Assembly (NCBI GenBank): GCA_039105265.1
Contig: JAPFFF010000035.1
Coordinates: 434,001-498,000, forward strand
Source: Tritrichomonas musculus
Taxonomy: Eukaryota; Parabasalia; Tritrichomonadida; Tritrichomonadidae
Direction: 5' to 3'
DNA: 64,000 nucleotides
In this document: piece after piece, positions 30,584 through 40,962 of the stretch
How positions within the stretch are numbered: position 1 is the stretch's first letter
Layout of the letters: each line of letters begins with the position of its first letter
Notes under the pieces: generated by a model
The model's input: only the letters and a program-made list of their open reading frames with translations
Database searches by the model: none
What the model was told of the DNA's origin: nothing
Program-made: the position numbers and the translations under genes

Positions 30584-33500
30584 ATTACCCCATTAGCTGT
30601 GCGTGCAATGGCATTGAAAGATCGCGGTTACAAAATCAAAGTCAGAGACGATGAATTGAAGATCACCAAAGACAGTAAAGTTGATGATGTTCGTATCAAT
30701 TGTATCTACACCAAGAACGAAATCGATGAGCTGATTAAAAACACCAAATCAGAGATTAATGATAACTCACTATTCGAACTCCGTGAATCCGATCAACTGT
30801 ATCTATATAAACCGTCATTGATCACTCAATCAAGTAAGTACTATGAGATGATATGGAATATCGATCCGAACTATGAAATTCCATTACAGTTAGAATTCGA
30901 ATTCAAAGACTATCTGTTTGGTCATACATGGTCATTGATATGGGATGGTCATTCATGGACCGGAAACAACGTCGTGAACCTATCATTCAATAAACAGTCA
31001 ACCGTTAGAAACAACAATGGAAGTCCAGCGATAGTAGTTCGTCACAATGATTACATCGCTAAATGGATCCGATGTTTCGTAGATACCGTCAAAGACTCAG
31101 ACAACTATGCTACTATATTATCCCAATACGTTACAAACTGGAGAGTAATGTACGCTGATGGAACCATCATCAATGTATCTGATGATAACGTTAAACTCGG
31201 TGAATCACCACATTATGACAACATCGATGTTCAACAATTCGGTGTTAAAGTATCTAACGACGTATCCAGTAAGAACATGTTGTACGTACTAGCTGATATC
31301 AATATCAACGGTTTTGTAACTCCATTGAAGTGGGATCTGAACATAACTACTCCAATCAACCTTCATTATCTGAATACTCGTGACAACAACCCTGTTATAG
31401 AGTCATTCACATACATCCGCGAAGTCAAACACTCGAACAAGTCTATTCCAGAAGAGAATACCAATAACGACATTCACATCTATATCGAGAAAGAGTATTT
31501 CGAACAGAAACCAGATACCGCTGATGAAACGTACAATCCATTCGATATCATGATCACTCAACAGTTCTATGAAGTCAAACCAGATCCACGTGAATGTACT
31601 ACCATCACCACTGATAATAACATCTACTCATCGAAGATCATATGGGCTGATAACATCATGACTATGCGTAGAGATCTGAACGTAGTTGGTGGTACCGTTG
31701 ACGTACTCGCATATGACTACTCAGTGTTACGTGCTATCATCAATGGTATCCAAGAACAACTTCGATTACAAGCTGCGTATAACGAGTACATTGATTCTAT
31801 TCGTAAAGGTTTAGCGATTGCTAGTGACATAATCACAATACTTTCAGGTGCAGTGAATATGGTTAAAGATCTATCAACTCTATCCATGACAGGTGAGAAC
31901 ATGAACATCAACACATATCGAACTGAAGACTTTACATTCCCTGGAATGGGTGGACCGAATGATGATTACCCCGGCGGTAAACAACCGATTAGTGGTAAAT
32001 TCCTCCTCGATATGGATACTAGCGCTTCTGGTCAAGTACTAAAACGATTCATTCCAACACAGACAGAGATTCCAGCAGCTACATCATCGTTAACTGCTAC
32101 TGATTTGGTACTAAACGCGATGAACTCGTTAACTCAGATCGGTACTACAACCACGACATTAATTGCTGGTGGTTTGACATTAGATCGAGTACCGGAAATG
32201 ATTGATGGTGTAAGAGTTATTCAACAATCGATACAAACTATTACTGATTCAGTTCGCGAATTGCGTCGTAGATGGAGAGAACATCGCGATAACACCATTG
32301 TTGATCACACAGTCGAAAACACTGATGAGATGGAACTAGATGATTTAGATGTCGAAACACCAACAACGAGATTAACTCATGATACAACCACTAACGCCGG
32401 ATCTGGATTTGGTGATCATAATCTGGAATCATTATCGGATCTCACTGATGAAGAGTTGTTAGCGTTGAACTCATCTGATGTCCATGTTGATCAGATCGGT
32501 AATGATCTCATACTCATAACGAGTGTAACTACTGGTGAAGTGGTTTATATCAGAAGACGTGATCATGTACAATCAATAACGACTCCAGAACGTATCAGAT
32601 TCAATAGCAGACGTCGTGTAGATACCACCTCAACATGGTCTTATGATGGACGAACCGCGTTAGAAATAGAACAGATGTTATTGGCTGATCGAATCCTATT
32701 CGAGAATACACATCCTGAACTCCAATTCGTTAGAAACAGTGATGTAGATACCGGTGTTGATTGGACTGAAGTGAGAGATTCGAGTGGTAGAACTGTTGCG
32801 ATCATCGATGTAACCATGCTGACTCGTACATCAGTTGACGGTGATGGAATATCGATTCATAATCATGGATCATCCGTTAACGTTAACTCAGATGGTATTC
32901 ACGTAAATGATGAAACTCGTGAACTCATCGCTAATGAATACAATGTAGTGGTTGTCAATCACGAACTCACTCCAACGGATGATGCTGATGTAGTCATCCC
33001 TGGAACCACTATCACACTTGGCGATATCGAACAGATGGATTGGTTTCAACGTCATAGACTCGCTAATGAGATCCATGGATTAAGATTCAGAGATTCGCGA
33101 AGCGAACTTGGTTCAACCAACAATGATGATCACACAGAAGTGGTTTACAAAAACAATGTTATTGGAGTTATCGATCGACGACATATCAATCAAGTAACCA
33201 TCAATGATAATCAAATCACTCTCACTAATCCCGATAATCAACTAACACTCACTGATCATGATATTCAATGGATGAGAGATCACGATGAACAACATCGATC
33301 AACATTACGTGGATTCATATCGAACATCAACAACCGATTAGAAGAGATCAACATGGATATGGAGTGGTTACTAGATCATCCGTCATTGACTGATCGTTAT
33401 GTAGTCTGTAGAGGTTCACGTATATTGGTTCCGATAGTAGATGCTGTGTTGTATATACCACGATCGATTCGCAAAGCTAGTACTTATTCATTAGAGGGTG

Positions 33501-36500
33501 AATCCATACCAAATAAACTCAGTCTACAACCCCTTATCGATTGGTGTAAGAGTACTGAATCTGATATATCGATTCCAGATGATAGTAACGAAGCTGTATC
33601 ATTGAACTCATGCGTCAACATATGTAAGACATTTCGTGATACTATTAAGGGTCCATTAGAGTTGTTATCGTATAAGATTCAAGAGGTTGAATCCAATCAA
33701 CCATCTACTAGCGGAGATAGCGAATTCGATACCATCGATGGTTATCCCTCATACTACGTCAAACATAGTGATATCACCACATACGAACCAACATCAACTG
33801 ATTCAGTTCAAGATCCAGTCATCATCATGAAGATATCATTACCAAGTGAACTCAAGAGTAGGTTTACTACAACGGTTGATGTATTCAAGATTCATATGCG
33901 AAATCTATTGATATTGGATTGGCAAGGGAATGTATTGAACGATTTCATCATATCATTCGATAACGGCAAATTCATATGTCCGGAGTTGACTCATAACAAA
34001 GCTCGTGATTGCTACACATACTCGACTCGTGAACGTGATGATCCAGAGATCATGTTCGATAAAGACCTCAACATAGAACCATACTCATGGTATCTCAATG
34101 GTGACATGACCATCCATAACTTACTGAATGATGACTCATTAGTATCACGTAAACCAGTTATCAAATGCGATATCATCGATGCGAAGAACGCGTTGAGATT
34201 ACAAGAATCTGATGTCTACTATTTCTATCGTCCGTCAATGATCACTTATGATGAACATGTTAAGTACATGGATACATTCGGAGACGAGATATTGGAGTAT
34301 GAATGTGAGTGTTATAAGATGATTTATAAGATACCATCAACGTATGAGATACCAACTAATCTGACATTCAAGTTCACTGAATACTGTTTCGGTAATAAAT
34401 GGTCGTTAACGTGGGATGGTAATAAATGGATCGGTGATGATATTCAAGGTCGATTCCAGAGTAAGATCATCAGTAAGTGTCAGAAACGTGATCCAAAACC
34501 AGATAACTATGGTTCAACTGGTTGTATCATAGCTGTTAAACGAGATACATTGAATAGTAGAGCGATTCATGAAACAAACTCGAAAGGTCTAGCATATTCG
34601 TTACTTCGTACATGTATGCGTGATGATGGTGGTGTATACGAACCGTATATCAAGTTCAAAGATGGTTCTGTCGTTAACGGATCTGATTATTCATTGAGTA
34701 TTGGTTTCACATCAGCTGATTCATCAGTTAAGTTGGATGGATATGATCTCGCTTCAGTATCATGTACTATTGGTAATTACTCGACATCGAAGTTGAATAT
34801 CAGTGATATCGAACAGTTATATCTCGATCTGGTTCTACCTGGACAAGAACTCGTTAATCGATTGTCTTTCACGATTGATGGTGATGAAGTTCATCGTAGT
34901 GGTACCAACGACAATGGTTACGTTGATTTGAAAGGTGCATTGGATACAGTCGATAGAGTTGGTTATGTATGGACTAAGCGATCGAAGAATGACACTGGTC
35001 GTGATATCACCTTATATCTACGTCATGACTATACTGATCCGATAGATGAAGTCAACTGGGATCCATCAACGAACGCGTTCGAGTATATCATTAAACAACA
35101 GTTCTATGAAGTATCACCGAATCCGAACGCATCTACAACACTGTATACTGATTTCAACATTACATCATCGAAGATCATCACGGCTGATAATATAACAACA
35201 ATGAGATCGGATTTGAATCTAGTGACGAACAACGTTGATGTAGTATCATACGACGTCAAAGAGGTGAAGAGTAAAGTCGATGCACTTAGTTCAGAAATGG
35301 TTGATCAACAATCGAAGACCAAGTATCTACAGAAAGAGGTTGACAAGATCGATATGAAAGCTAATGTTGGTATCGCGTTGGGTGTAGCTGGATGTGTTAT
35401 AGGTGCTACTGGATTGGGTGTCGCTGGTAAAGCGTTGTCGTTCGCATCGAAAGGTGTTGCTAATACAGTCGGTCGTGAGTTGGTGAATACTGTTACGAAG
35501 GTTAGTGATGTTGGTGCTGATGTCGTTACAGACATGGCTGGTAAGTTGGTTGATGAGTTACCGGATATTGGTGCTGATATATTCTTCGGTGATATGGTGT
35601 CAGTACCAGTTAGTCGAATGATGAAATCGCGAACGGTGTTATCGAATACAGATAAACTGAATAAGATAATCGAATGGTGTGATCAAGAGTACGTACCAGT
35701 TGAAGACATGACGTTCACTGATGAACTAGATGATCCATCTAAAGTTGCTATGACGTTGACATCAACGATGGATATGTGTAAACGATTCAGACACACGATG
35801 AAACCGATGATCAAGACACTAGCACAGACAATGCAGTTATCGAGAGATGATGTCATTGATATTGTTGGTAAGATTGATGGTATAGACAAGAACATCAAAC
35901 TCGTTGCGGAAGATATTATCACTGATGGATCGATTAGAGTTAAACTCATGGTAAGAACAATAAGTGAGTTCAATGATGTTGATTATGATGAACAGTATGT
36001 TTCGTTAACGATCACTAATGGTGTCATATCTGAATATAATGGTACGGATACATTTCCATCAGCTACAATGGATGAGTCTTCAACGCAGATCACTATATTG
36101 AATCCACAACACGTTCAAGTCACTGGTATCACGATTAAAGAGAACACATTGATCAGACACTTGGAGTTCACTACTAACGATATAGCGTATACGTGTGATG
36201 TAGATGCGTTACAAAAGAAGATAGATTCATTACATGATCAACTCGAACAGAATGATAAGTCATTGGCTACTACACTGAATGAGTTTCCGACTGTAGATGA
36301 AGTTAACACAGCGTTGGATACAGTTAAGAATGAATCTGATAGTAAGTATCGAAACAAAAATGATTTGATATATAAAGATGCTGTCGATGTACCTTTTGAA
36401 AATGTACAAGATAGTTCGGGATCATGGGAGGTCAAAATCAAATTGATCAGTGGAATTCGCCTTGTTGGAACAATATCAAATAACGATGGCTTTGTAAAAG

Positions 36501-37303
36501 AGTTTGATTATTTGTTTGACTATGATGGTGTTATTACTCCAGATGGAGATGTTAATGTCGCTTTTGAAATCGACGGAACCACTTATTACTTAACTTATTA
36601 TAAAAGTGATAGTAATGGTCTGTGCTTTTATATCGATAACGGGGAAGACTATTTCGATACCAAATTAATATTAGCGGAAAGAATATTGAAACAAGATAAA
36701 ATAGCATTGAAAAGTGAGATTCCTGAACCTGTTGATTTGACCAATTATGCTACTATGGGTGATCTCGATGGATATGCGTTGAAGAGTGAGTTGAATAAAT
36801 ATGCTAAATCTCATCAAGATCTAGCCAAGTTAGTAGGTGATAATGTCGCTAAAATCGTAACAATGAACAGTCAGATATCAAATCTACAACATGAGAATGA
36901 ATCATTAAAAACTAAGTTAGACGCGTTGATGAATAAAATAGCACGAATCAAGTACACATTCAGTGTAGCGAATAGTAATAGACTTCGGTATCAATTCGAG
37001 AAACAACTTGACGAATATGATGGAACACTCTATTTGACTTATAACGAAACCAAAGATAATGTCACCAGTGTTAAAGAAATCAAAATCAGTATATCATTCA
37101 ACGTTAATAATACGCCTACGAGTGAATATCAATGTGAACCAACTAAGATCTGGTTAAACAATATTGAATTTCCATTAGATGTTAACAGCAATTTCGTGAT
37201 CAATGCGACAGCTAATTACATATTGATTAACTCGACATTCTTTACATCAAATGGTATCTTACTTGAAGATAACACTAAGAATGAGATACATTCATTGGCG
37301 TAA
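30581..37303 (+). CDS. Giant fibre-like protein of element A
   Basis: I start at the ATG at 30581 (MITPLAVRAM), 17 nt after an ATTTTA box; the frame also has an ATG at 30569. About 2240 residues. Near the N-terminus IYTKNEIDELI matches the YTK-x-E-[IV]-D motif of phage tail fibres. Two copies of a module follow (about nt 30790-31900 and 34210-35480), each with YxFG-x-WSL-WDG-x-W, QQFYEV-P-P, SSKII-ADNI-TMR-DLN and a coiled coil. After the second copy comes a Gly/Ala-rich hydrophobic stretch (GIALGVAGCVIGATGLGVAG). The C-terminus has PTVDEVN, DLTNYATMGDLDGYALKSEL, another coiled coil and a beta-rich end. It may be a virion attachment or membrane-interaction protein; that role is inferred. Confidence 0.7.
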   Translation: MITPLAVRAMALKDRGYKIKVRDDELKITKDSKVDDVRINCIYTKNEIDELIKNTKSEINDNSLFELRESDQLYLYKPSLITQSSKYYEMIWNIDPNYEIPLQLEFEFKDYLFGHTWSLIWDGHSWTGNNVVNLSFNKQSTVRNNNGSPAIVVRHNDYIAKWIRCFVDTVKDSDNYATILSQYVTNWRVMYADGTIINVSDDNVKLGESPHYDNIDVQQFGVKVSNDVSSKNMLYVLADININGFVTPLKWDLNITTPINLHYLNTRDNNPVIESFTYIREVKHSNKSIPEENTNNDIHIYIEKEYFEQKPDTADETYNPFDIMITQQFYEVKPDPRECTTITTDNNIYSSKIIWADNIMTMRRDLNVVGGTVDVLAYDYSVLRAIINGIQEQLRLQAAYNEYIDSIRKGLAIASDIITILSGAVNMVKDLSTLSMTGENMNINTYRTEDFTFPGMGGPNDDYPGGKQPISGKFLLDMDTSASGQVLKRFIPTQTEIPAATSSLTATDLVLNAMNSLTQIGTTTTTLIAGGLTLDRVPEMIDGVRVIQQSIQTITDSVRELRRRWREHRDNTIVDHTVENTDEMELDDLDVETPTTRLTHDTTTNAGSGFGDHNLESLSDLTDEELLALNSSDVHVDQIGNDLILITSVTTGEVVYIRRRDHVQSITTPERIRFNSRRRVDTTSTWSYDGRTALEIEQMLLADRILFENTHPELQFVRNSDVDTGVDWTEVRDSSGRTVAIIDVTMLTRTSVDGDGISIHNHGSSVNVNSDGIHVNDETRELIANEYNVVVVNHELTPTDDADVVIPGTTITLGDIEQMDWFQRHRLANEIHGLRFRDSRSELGSTNNDDHTEVVYKNNVIGVIDRRHINQVTINDNQITLTNPDNQLTLTDHDIQWMRDHDEQHRSTLRGFISNINNRLEEINMDMEWLLDHPSLTDRYVVCRGSRILVPIVDAVLYIPRSIRKASTYSLEGESIPNKLSLQPLIDWCKSTESDISIPDDSNEAVSLNSCVNICKTFRDTIKGPLELLSYKIQEVESNQPSTSGDSEFDTIDGYPSYYVKHSDITTYEPTSTDSVQDPVIIMKISLPSELKSRFTTTVDVFKIHMRNLLILDWQGNVLNDFIISFDNGKFICPELTHNKARDCYTYSTRERDDPEIMFDKDLNIEPYSWYLNGDMTIHNLLNDDSLVSRKPVIKCDIIDAKNALRLQESDVYYFYRPSMITYDEHVKYMDTFGDEILEYECECYKMIYKIPSTYEIPTNLTFKFTEYCFGNKWSLTWDGNKWIGDDIQGRFQSKIISKCQKRDPKPDNYGSTGCIIAVKRDTLNSRAIHETNSKGLAYSLLRTCMRDDGGVYEPYIKFKDGSVVNGSDYSLSIGFTSADSSVKLDGYDLASVSCTIGNYSTSKLNISDIEQLYLDLVLPGQELVNRLSFTIDGDEVHRSGTNDNGYVDLKGALDTVDRVGYVWTKRSKNDTGRDITLYLRHDYTDPIDEVNWDPSTNAFEYIIKQQFYEVSPNPNASTTLYTDFNITSSKIITADNITTMRSDLNLVTNNVDVVSYDVKEVKSKVDALSSEMVDQQSKTKYLQKEVDKIDMKANVGIALGVAGCVIGATGLGVAGKALSFASKGVANTVGRELVNTVTKVSDVGADVVTDMAGKLVDELPDIGADIFFGDMVSVPVSRMMKSRTVLSNTDKLNKIIEWCDQEYVPVEDMTFTDELDDPSKVAMTLTSTMDMCKRFRHTMKPMIKTLAQTMQLSRDDVIDIVGKIDGIDKNIKLVAEDIITDGSIRVKLMVRTISEFNDVDYDEQYVSLTITNGVISEYNGTDTFPSATMDESSTQITILNPQHVQVTGITIKENTLIRHLEFTTNDIAYTCDVDALQKKIDSLHDQLEQNDKSLATTLNEFPTVDEVNTALDTVKNESDSKYRNKNDLIYKDAVDVPFENVQDSSGSWEVKIKLISGIRLVGTISNNDGFVKEFDYLFDYDGVITPDGDVNVAFEIDGTTYYLTYYKSDSNGLCFYIDNGEDYFDTKLILAERILKQDKIALKSEIPEPVDLTNYATMGDLDGYALKSELNKYAKSHQDLAKLVGDNVAKIVTMNSQISNLQHENESLKTKLDALMNKIARIKYTFSVANSNRLRYQFEKQLDEYDGTLYLTYNETKDNVTSVKEIKISISFNVNNTPTSEYQCEPTKIWLNNIEFPLDVNSNFVINATANYILINSTFFTSNGILLEDNTKNEIHSLA

Positions 37304-37333
37304 CCAAAAATAGATGAATCGTTATTTTTGAAC

Positions 37334-37861
37334 TCATACGACTACATACTTCAGACATAAGTGATATACATTGACGAGATCGTTGAACTCTTTGTTATAG
37401 ACTTGTTTGAAGTCAGTGACTATCTCACCAGACTCAGTAACGATCTTAATAGCATCGATCTTCTGTATTGGTGATACTTTCGCGACACAACATCCAGGAT
37501 TGTCATCAGTGTATATCTCAACATCACCACCTGTAACTGATTTGATGATTGATGCTAGATCTTGTTGTGGAACGATGATAGTATGTTTACTGATGAGATT
37601 ACTGATCAGAGCTTTGTCTTGATCGAGTAGTATCTTCGCGTATGTTTCTAGAATGAGTGATCGTACATCAACTTTCTCTAACTCCGTTGACGGTGCATCG
37701 TTAAGTGTAATATCACGAGTGATGACTATATCTTCTTTACCATCATCACGTTTATTGATGAAGATGTTGTTATTGATATTGTTATTGGATTGCGATGCTG
37801 ATGTCGGTTCGAGTGAAACATTTGCATTGACTCCAGTGTTGAGTGACCTCTTCTTAATCAT
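37334..37861 (-). CDS. Conserved 175-residue Polinton protein, unknown function
   Basis: I use the ATG at 37861 (MIKKRS): the element B homologue starts with the same MIKKR, and an ATTTTA box begins 17 nt upstream, whereas the upstream ATG at 37882 has neither. Shared features with 60132-60653 are N-x-NINNN-INKR-DGKE-IVITRD in the N-terminal half and GE-(I/V)TDFKQVYNKE near the C-terminus, which ends in a hydrophobic strand. The N-terminal third is Asn/Ser-rich and probably flexible. It lies tail to tail with the fibre gene. The function is unknown. Confidence 0.7.
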   Translation of the reverse strand: MIKKRSLNTGVNANVSLEPTSASQSNNNINNNIFINKRDDGKEDIVITRDITLNDAPSTELEKVDVRSLILETYAKILLDQDKALISNLISKHTIIVPQQDLASIIKSVTGGDVEIYTDDNPGCCVAKVSPIQKIDAIKIVTESGEIVTDFKQVYNKEFNDLVNVYHLCLKYVVV

Positions 37862-37894
37862 TTCATTGATTTTAAAATACATGGAATCCGTTGA

Positions 37895-38083
37895 TCAATA
37901 GGAGTTAACATCATCTTTATAGAGTATCAACTGTTTAGCATTGACGCATCTACATGATTGATCAACCGCTACTAGATTCTCTTTCTTATGAGTCGCTGGA
38001 TGACGATATTCGGGTTTAGTTATCGGTGGATTCGGAGTCGTGTGTTGTTTATGAGACATTACTTGAACTGATTTACCGGACAT
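37895..38083 (-). CDS. Small 62-residue protein, unknown function
   Basis: The ATG has an ATTTTT box 12 nt upstream, closer than usual for this element. The product is His/Pro/Lys-rich with three Cys, two of them in a CRC pair in the C-terminal third. It sits between the conserved 175-residue gene and the HNH gene in the same orientation. No homologue is seen in element B. Moderate support only. Confidence 0.45.
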   Translation of the reverse strand: MSGKSVQVMSHKQHTTPNPPITKPEYRHPATHKKENLVAVDQSCRCVNAKQLILYKDDVNSY

Positions 38084-38111
38084 TTAATGAAAAATAAACA
38101 AACCATTCGAT

Positions 38112-38651
38112 TTAGATGAATTCACGTCGAAGTCCACGAATACCGAAATCATGACGTTTATGATATATATCACGAATACATACCGTGTTTTTCTTACCGA
38201 TGTGGAGTTTACGGAAATTCACTCCAGTATCATACCAAACATCTCCATCTTGATCCATGAAGTAACCATCGAATTCGAATCCATTATACCATATGATCGG
38301 TACTACATCAATTGGTAAGTCATCAACATACTCACATTCAAATCCATTATATGATGATTTATTAAGATTATTCTGTTTTGGTGTAACCCATCGAAGATTA
38401 GATATATGATTGTCTGTATATATCTTATTTTTGTGATCCACTTGAGTTTTATTATCTGGATCATCATTTGTGATCCATTGGAAAGCTATTAAACGATGTT
38501 TACTACATGATATACAGTTTAAACAGACAGCGATGTATTTATTTCGAATGAATTCAGTAATGATATATCCATCACTCTTACGTCTGATCTGATATGGATA
38601 GTCAGTATTGATTTCGTAATCATTGTCGACTTTCAATGTCTCCCAACTCAT
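38112..38651 (-). CDS. NUMOD4-HNH endonuclease-like protein
   Basis: The 179-residue product has a NUMOD4-like N-terminus (YEINTDYPYQIRRKSDGYII). An HNH core follows: HRLIAFQWI (52-60), VDHKN (71-75) and NHISNLRWVT (81-90), then K-x-N-N. This is the layout of phage and giant-virus free-standing homing endonucleases. A C-terminal part (DVWYDTGVNFRKLHIGK) looks like a second NUMOD-type DNA-binding region. An ATTTTT box lies 18 nt upstream of the ATG. It sits among the capsid-side genes, and its place is not occupied by an equivalent in element B, consistent with a mobile gene inside a mobile element. Confidence 0.8.
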   Translation of the reverse strand: MSWETLKVDNDYEINTDYPYQIRRKSDGYIITEFIRNKYIAVCLNCISCSKHRLIAFQWITNDDPDNKTQVDHKNKIYTDNHISNLRWVTPKQNNLNKSSYNGFECEYVDDLPIDVVPIIWYNGFEFDGYFMDQDGDVWYDTGVNFRKLHIGKKNTVCIRDIYHKRHDFGIRGLRREFI

Positions 38652-38702
38652 TTGAATTTATAGAAAAATAATCTATTAAATATAGAATGACCGTAATTTC
38701 AT

Positions 38703-40289
38703 TTAACGACTAACGACATCATACTGTCCGATTTCAACAACGGGCGGCATACCATTTGGTTGAACATGAATGGATATGACAGTATCTTGTAACAATCCCA
38801 TAATTGGAGGTGGTTTTGGACTGACAGAAGCGTAATAACTATCTTCTGGAAGATCACAAACGATTTCATAAGTGATTGGAGTGTTACTGGTTTGACCTTG
38901 TTGGAATGTATTATCGGTTTCAGTTGGAAGTCCGATAAAGAATGAAGTAATATCGTAACTAAAGTGTCTACGTGGTACATTCGGATCTTCATCTTCAGTT
39001 TTGACATACATCAATGATTGAACCACCTCTTTGTTGAACCCTGTTTGTTCACCGTTAACGTTCATAGCGTTCTGACATAGTTCGATGAACATTGGATCAG
39101 TACCATCAGTCGCAAATGGAATAGTTGGAACGACTCCATAACCACCACATCGTAACTGGAAGTTCGTAAACTTAGGGTTCTTGAATACAGTGTGATGAGT
39201 TGAATCTAATGGGAATAAGAAGAAGATTGAATCGACAAATCTTGGAGTAATGGTTTGAGTGGTTGATCCATGACCGGTACCGAGACTCTTACTCATAGTC
39301 GTGAATGTCAATATCTGAGTTGGAAAGATGAGTTCTTGTTGAGTGTATCGTTGAACGAGTGATTGATATATATCATTATCGATACCAAAGTTGGGGATGA
39401 CACTATAACTGTCAACAATCTCATAATTACGTTCGACTGTGATTCTACGAGCTGCAGCTTTTAGTCTTGGTGACGCATGATCAGTAAACATAAACGCTGG
39501 ATCACCAATTTGAACAAATTCAGATGTAATTGGTTCCATTTGAAACTCTTTATAGACACCAATATCAGCAATCAACTCTTTAGATGGACCAACTGGACAC
39601 CAAACCAAACCCTGTGTACCGAACATTACTTTGAGTTCGAATTTACCAGCGAATGCAGGTAGATACTTGATGTTACTTAATGGTAAGAATCGTCGTAAAT
39701 CGATCTTCAATGGTATGGTAACTTCATACCCGCTATGTTCTACATCAAGTGGTACAAACGCACCGCAATGAGCTAAATCGAATTTACGATTATATATATC
39801 TTTATGACGAACTTTAGAGTAGATATCAGATCGTTTTGAAGCTTCATTAGCACCACATGCTGTTAAGAATGACTCTTCTGGACCAAAGTTTTGAGTGTAT
39901 ATGGAGATACCATTAGAGAGGATCTCATATTTTTCGACTGAATCCATAGCGTCTTTGAATCCAACCCATAATGTGTTAAATTTATGACCATTTATAGATG
40001 TTAGTGGATCACTAATTGGTTCATTCATGTTTATCGTAATCTTCATCTGCGCTTTGATGAATCCGTTATAGATATCAGCAGTGTTATCACATGTTGGACT
40101 GATAATGAATGTCGTGAATGAACCAGCATGAATAGGTGCTGATGGACTGTACGAAGCTTGTGCATCGATAACGTACTTCTTATTAGTGTCTGACATGGCT
40201 ATAGCATTATCGACTATATCGAAATAACTAGCCACTTGAGTATTTACTTCGGCTGATGTCTTGTGAAAGACTTCGTTGTTGAATGTCAT
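38703..40289 (-). CDS. Major capsid protein (double jelly-roll type) of element A
   Basis: The 528-residue product has the size of Polinton double-jelly-roll capsid proteins. It shares with the element B capsid RHKDIYN, RRFLPLSNIKYLPAFAGK-EL, CP-GPS, SIIPCFGI/SVIPNFGI-N-IYQ-LVQRY, TPRFVDSIF-LFPL, NAMN-NGEQTGFNKEV and the C-terminal QPNGMPP strand. Beta-strand-rich sequence with two similar halves fits the double jelly roll. An ATTTTT box is 17 nt before the ATG. It lies in a minus-strand run with ATPase, integrase and small structural genes, as in other Polintons. Capsid function is inferred from family and context. Confidence 0.8.
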   Translation of the reverse strand: MTFNNEVFHKTSAEVNTQVASYFDIVDNAIAMSDTNKKYVIDAQASYSPSAPIHAGSFTTFIISPTCDNTADIYNGFIKAQMKITINMNEPISDPLTSINGHKFNTLWVGFKDAMDSVEKYEILSNGISIYTQNFGPEESFLTACGANEASKRSDIYSKVRHKDIYNRKFDLAHCGAFVPLDVEHSGYEVTIPLKIDLRRFLPLSNIKYLPAFAGKFELKVMFGTQGLVWCPVGPSKELIADIGVYKEFQMEPITSEFVQIGDPAFMFTDHASPRLKAAARRITVERNYEIVDSYSVIPNFGIDNDIYQSLVQRYTQQELIFPTQILTFTTMSKSLGTGHGSTTQTITPRFVDSIFFLFPLDSTHHTVFKNPKFTNFQLRCGGYGVVPTIPFATDGTDPMFIELCQNAMNVNGEQTGFNKEVVQSLMYVKTEDEDPNVPRRHFSYDITSFFIGLPTETDNTFQQGQTSNTPITYEIVCDLPEDSYYASVSPKPPPIMGLLQDTVISIHVQPNGMPPVVEIGQYDVVSR

Positions 40290-40334
40290 TTACTTGACAG
40301 AAAAATATGATGGTTTAAGTCGACGGATTCATAC

Positions 40335-40928
40335 TTAGCGTCGTATACGTGATCGAAATATGGGTTGTTCAATGATTGGTTCTGGTTCAGGTTCAACTGG
40401 TTGTGGTTGCGGTTCAGGTTCATTAACAACAGGTTCTGGTTCAACTGACTCTGGAAACATTTCCGGTACATATCGACTACGAATACGCGATTTCGATAAC
40501 TCTTTGTTGACGACATGTTTGATATACTGTTTCTGCTCTTTCTTGAATCTATCATTGCGGATCTCTTCACCGAGATTACGTAACTGTTCGAGTATTTCGA
40601 GATTAATTGTTGAATCTGGTCTAGTTGATGGAATCGTACTACTAGATGTTCGCGGTCTACGTTGTTTGATTACAGGTGGTGGTGGTGATTCAGTTTCAGA
40701 CTCGACATCGTTAGTAACATCGACAGACTGTTTATCAACATCGACATCGACAGACTGTTTATCAACATCGTTATTGGTTTGATCTACTAATTTAGTCTCC
40801 CTCAACTTGACTATATATTTACCTTCTTTTTTAGTCGGAAACACTTCATATTCAGGATCTTCAATCCCTTGCAACCATCGTTGAATGATTTGATTTCGTT
40901 TCACTCCACGTACGTACTTAGAACTCAT
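40335..40928 (-). CDS. Pro/Glu-rich protein next to the capsid gene, unknown function
   Basis: The 197-residue product has a folded-looking N-terminus (QRWLQGIEDPEYEVFP), a duplicated VDKQSVDV segment, a Pro/Arg linker, a helical segment (LEILEQLRNLGEEIRNDRFKKEQKQYIKHVV) and a C-terminal EPEP/QPQP tract ending in RSRIRR. The ATTTTT box is 17 nt upstream. Position directly upstream of the major capsid gene suggests a virion or assembly protein. No family is recognised. Confidence 0.6.
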   Translation of the reverse strand: MSSKYVRGVKRNQIIQRWLQGIEDPEYEVFPTKKEGKYIVKLRETKLVDQTNNDVDKQSVDVDVDKQSVDVTNDVESETESPPPPVIKQRRPRTSSSTIPSTRPDSTINLEILEQLRNLGEEIRNDRFKKEQKQYIKHVVNKELSKSRIRSRYVPEMFPESVEPEPVVNEPEPQPQPVEPEPEPIIEQPIFRSRIRR

Positions 40929-40962
40929 TTGATTTTAACAAAAATATCATCACTGACAATAC

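Noticed and set aside
40360-40782. 140-codon Ser/Gly-rich plus-strand frame opposite the Pro/Glu-rich gene
   Set aside because: It is the antisense of a repetitive Pro/Glu/Ser coding region and has no promoter box.
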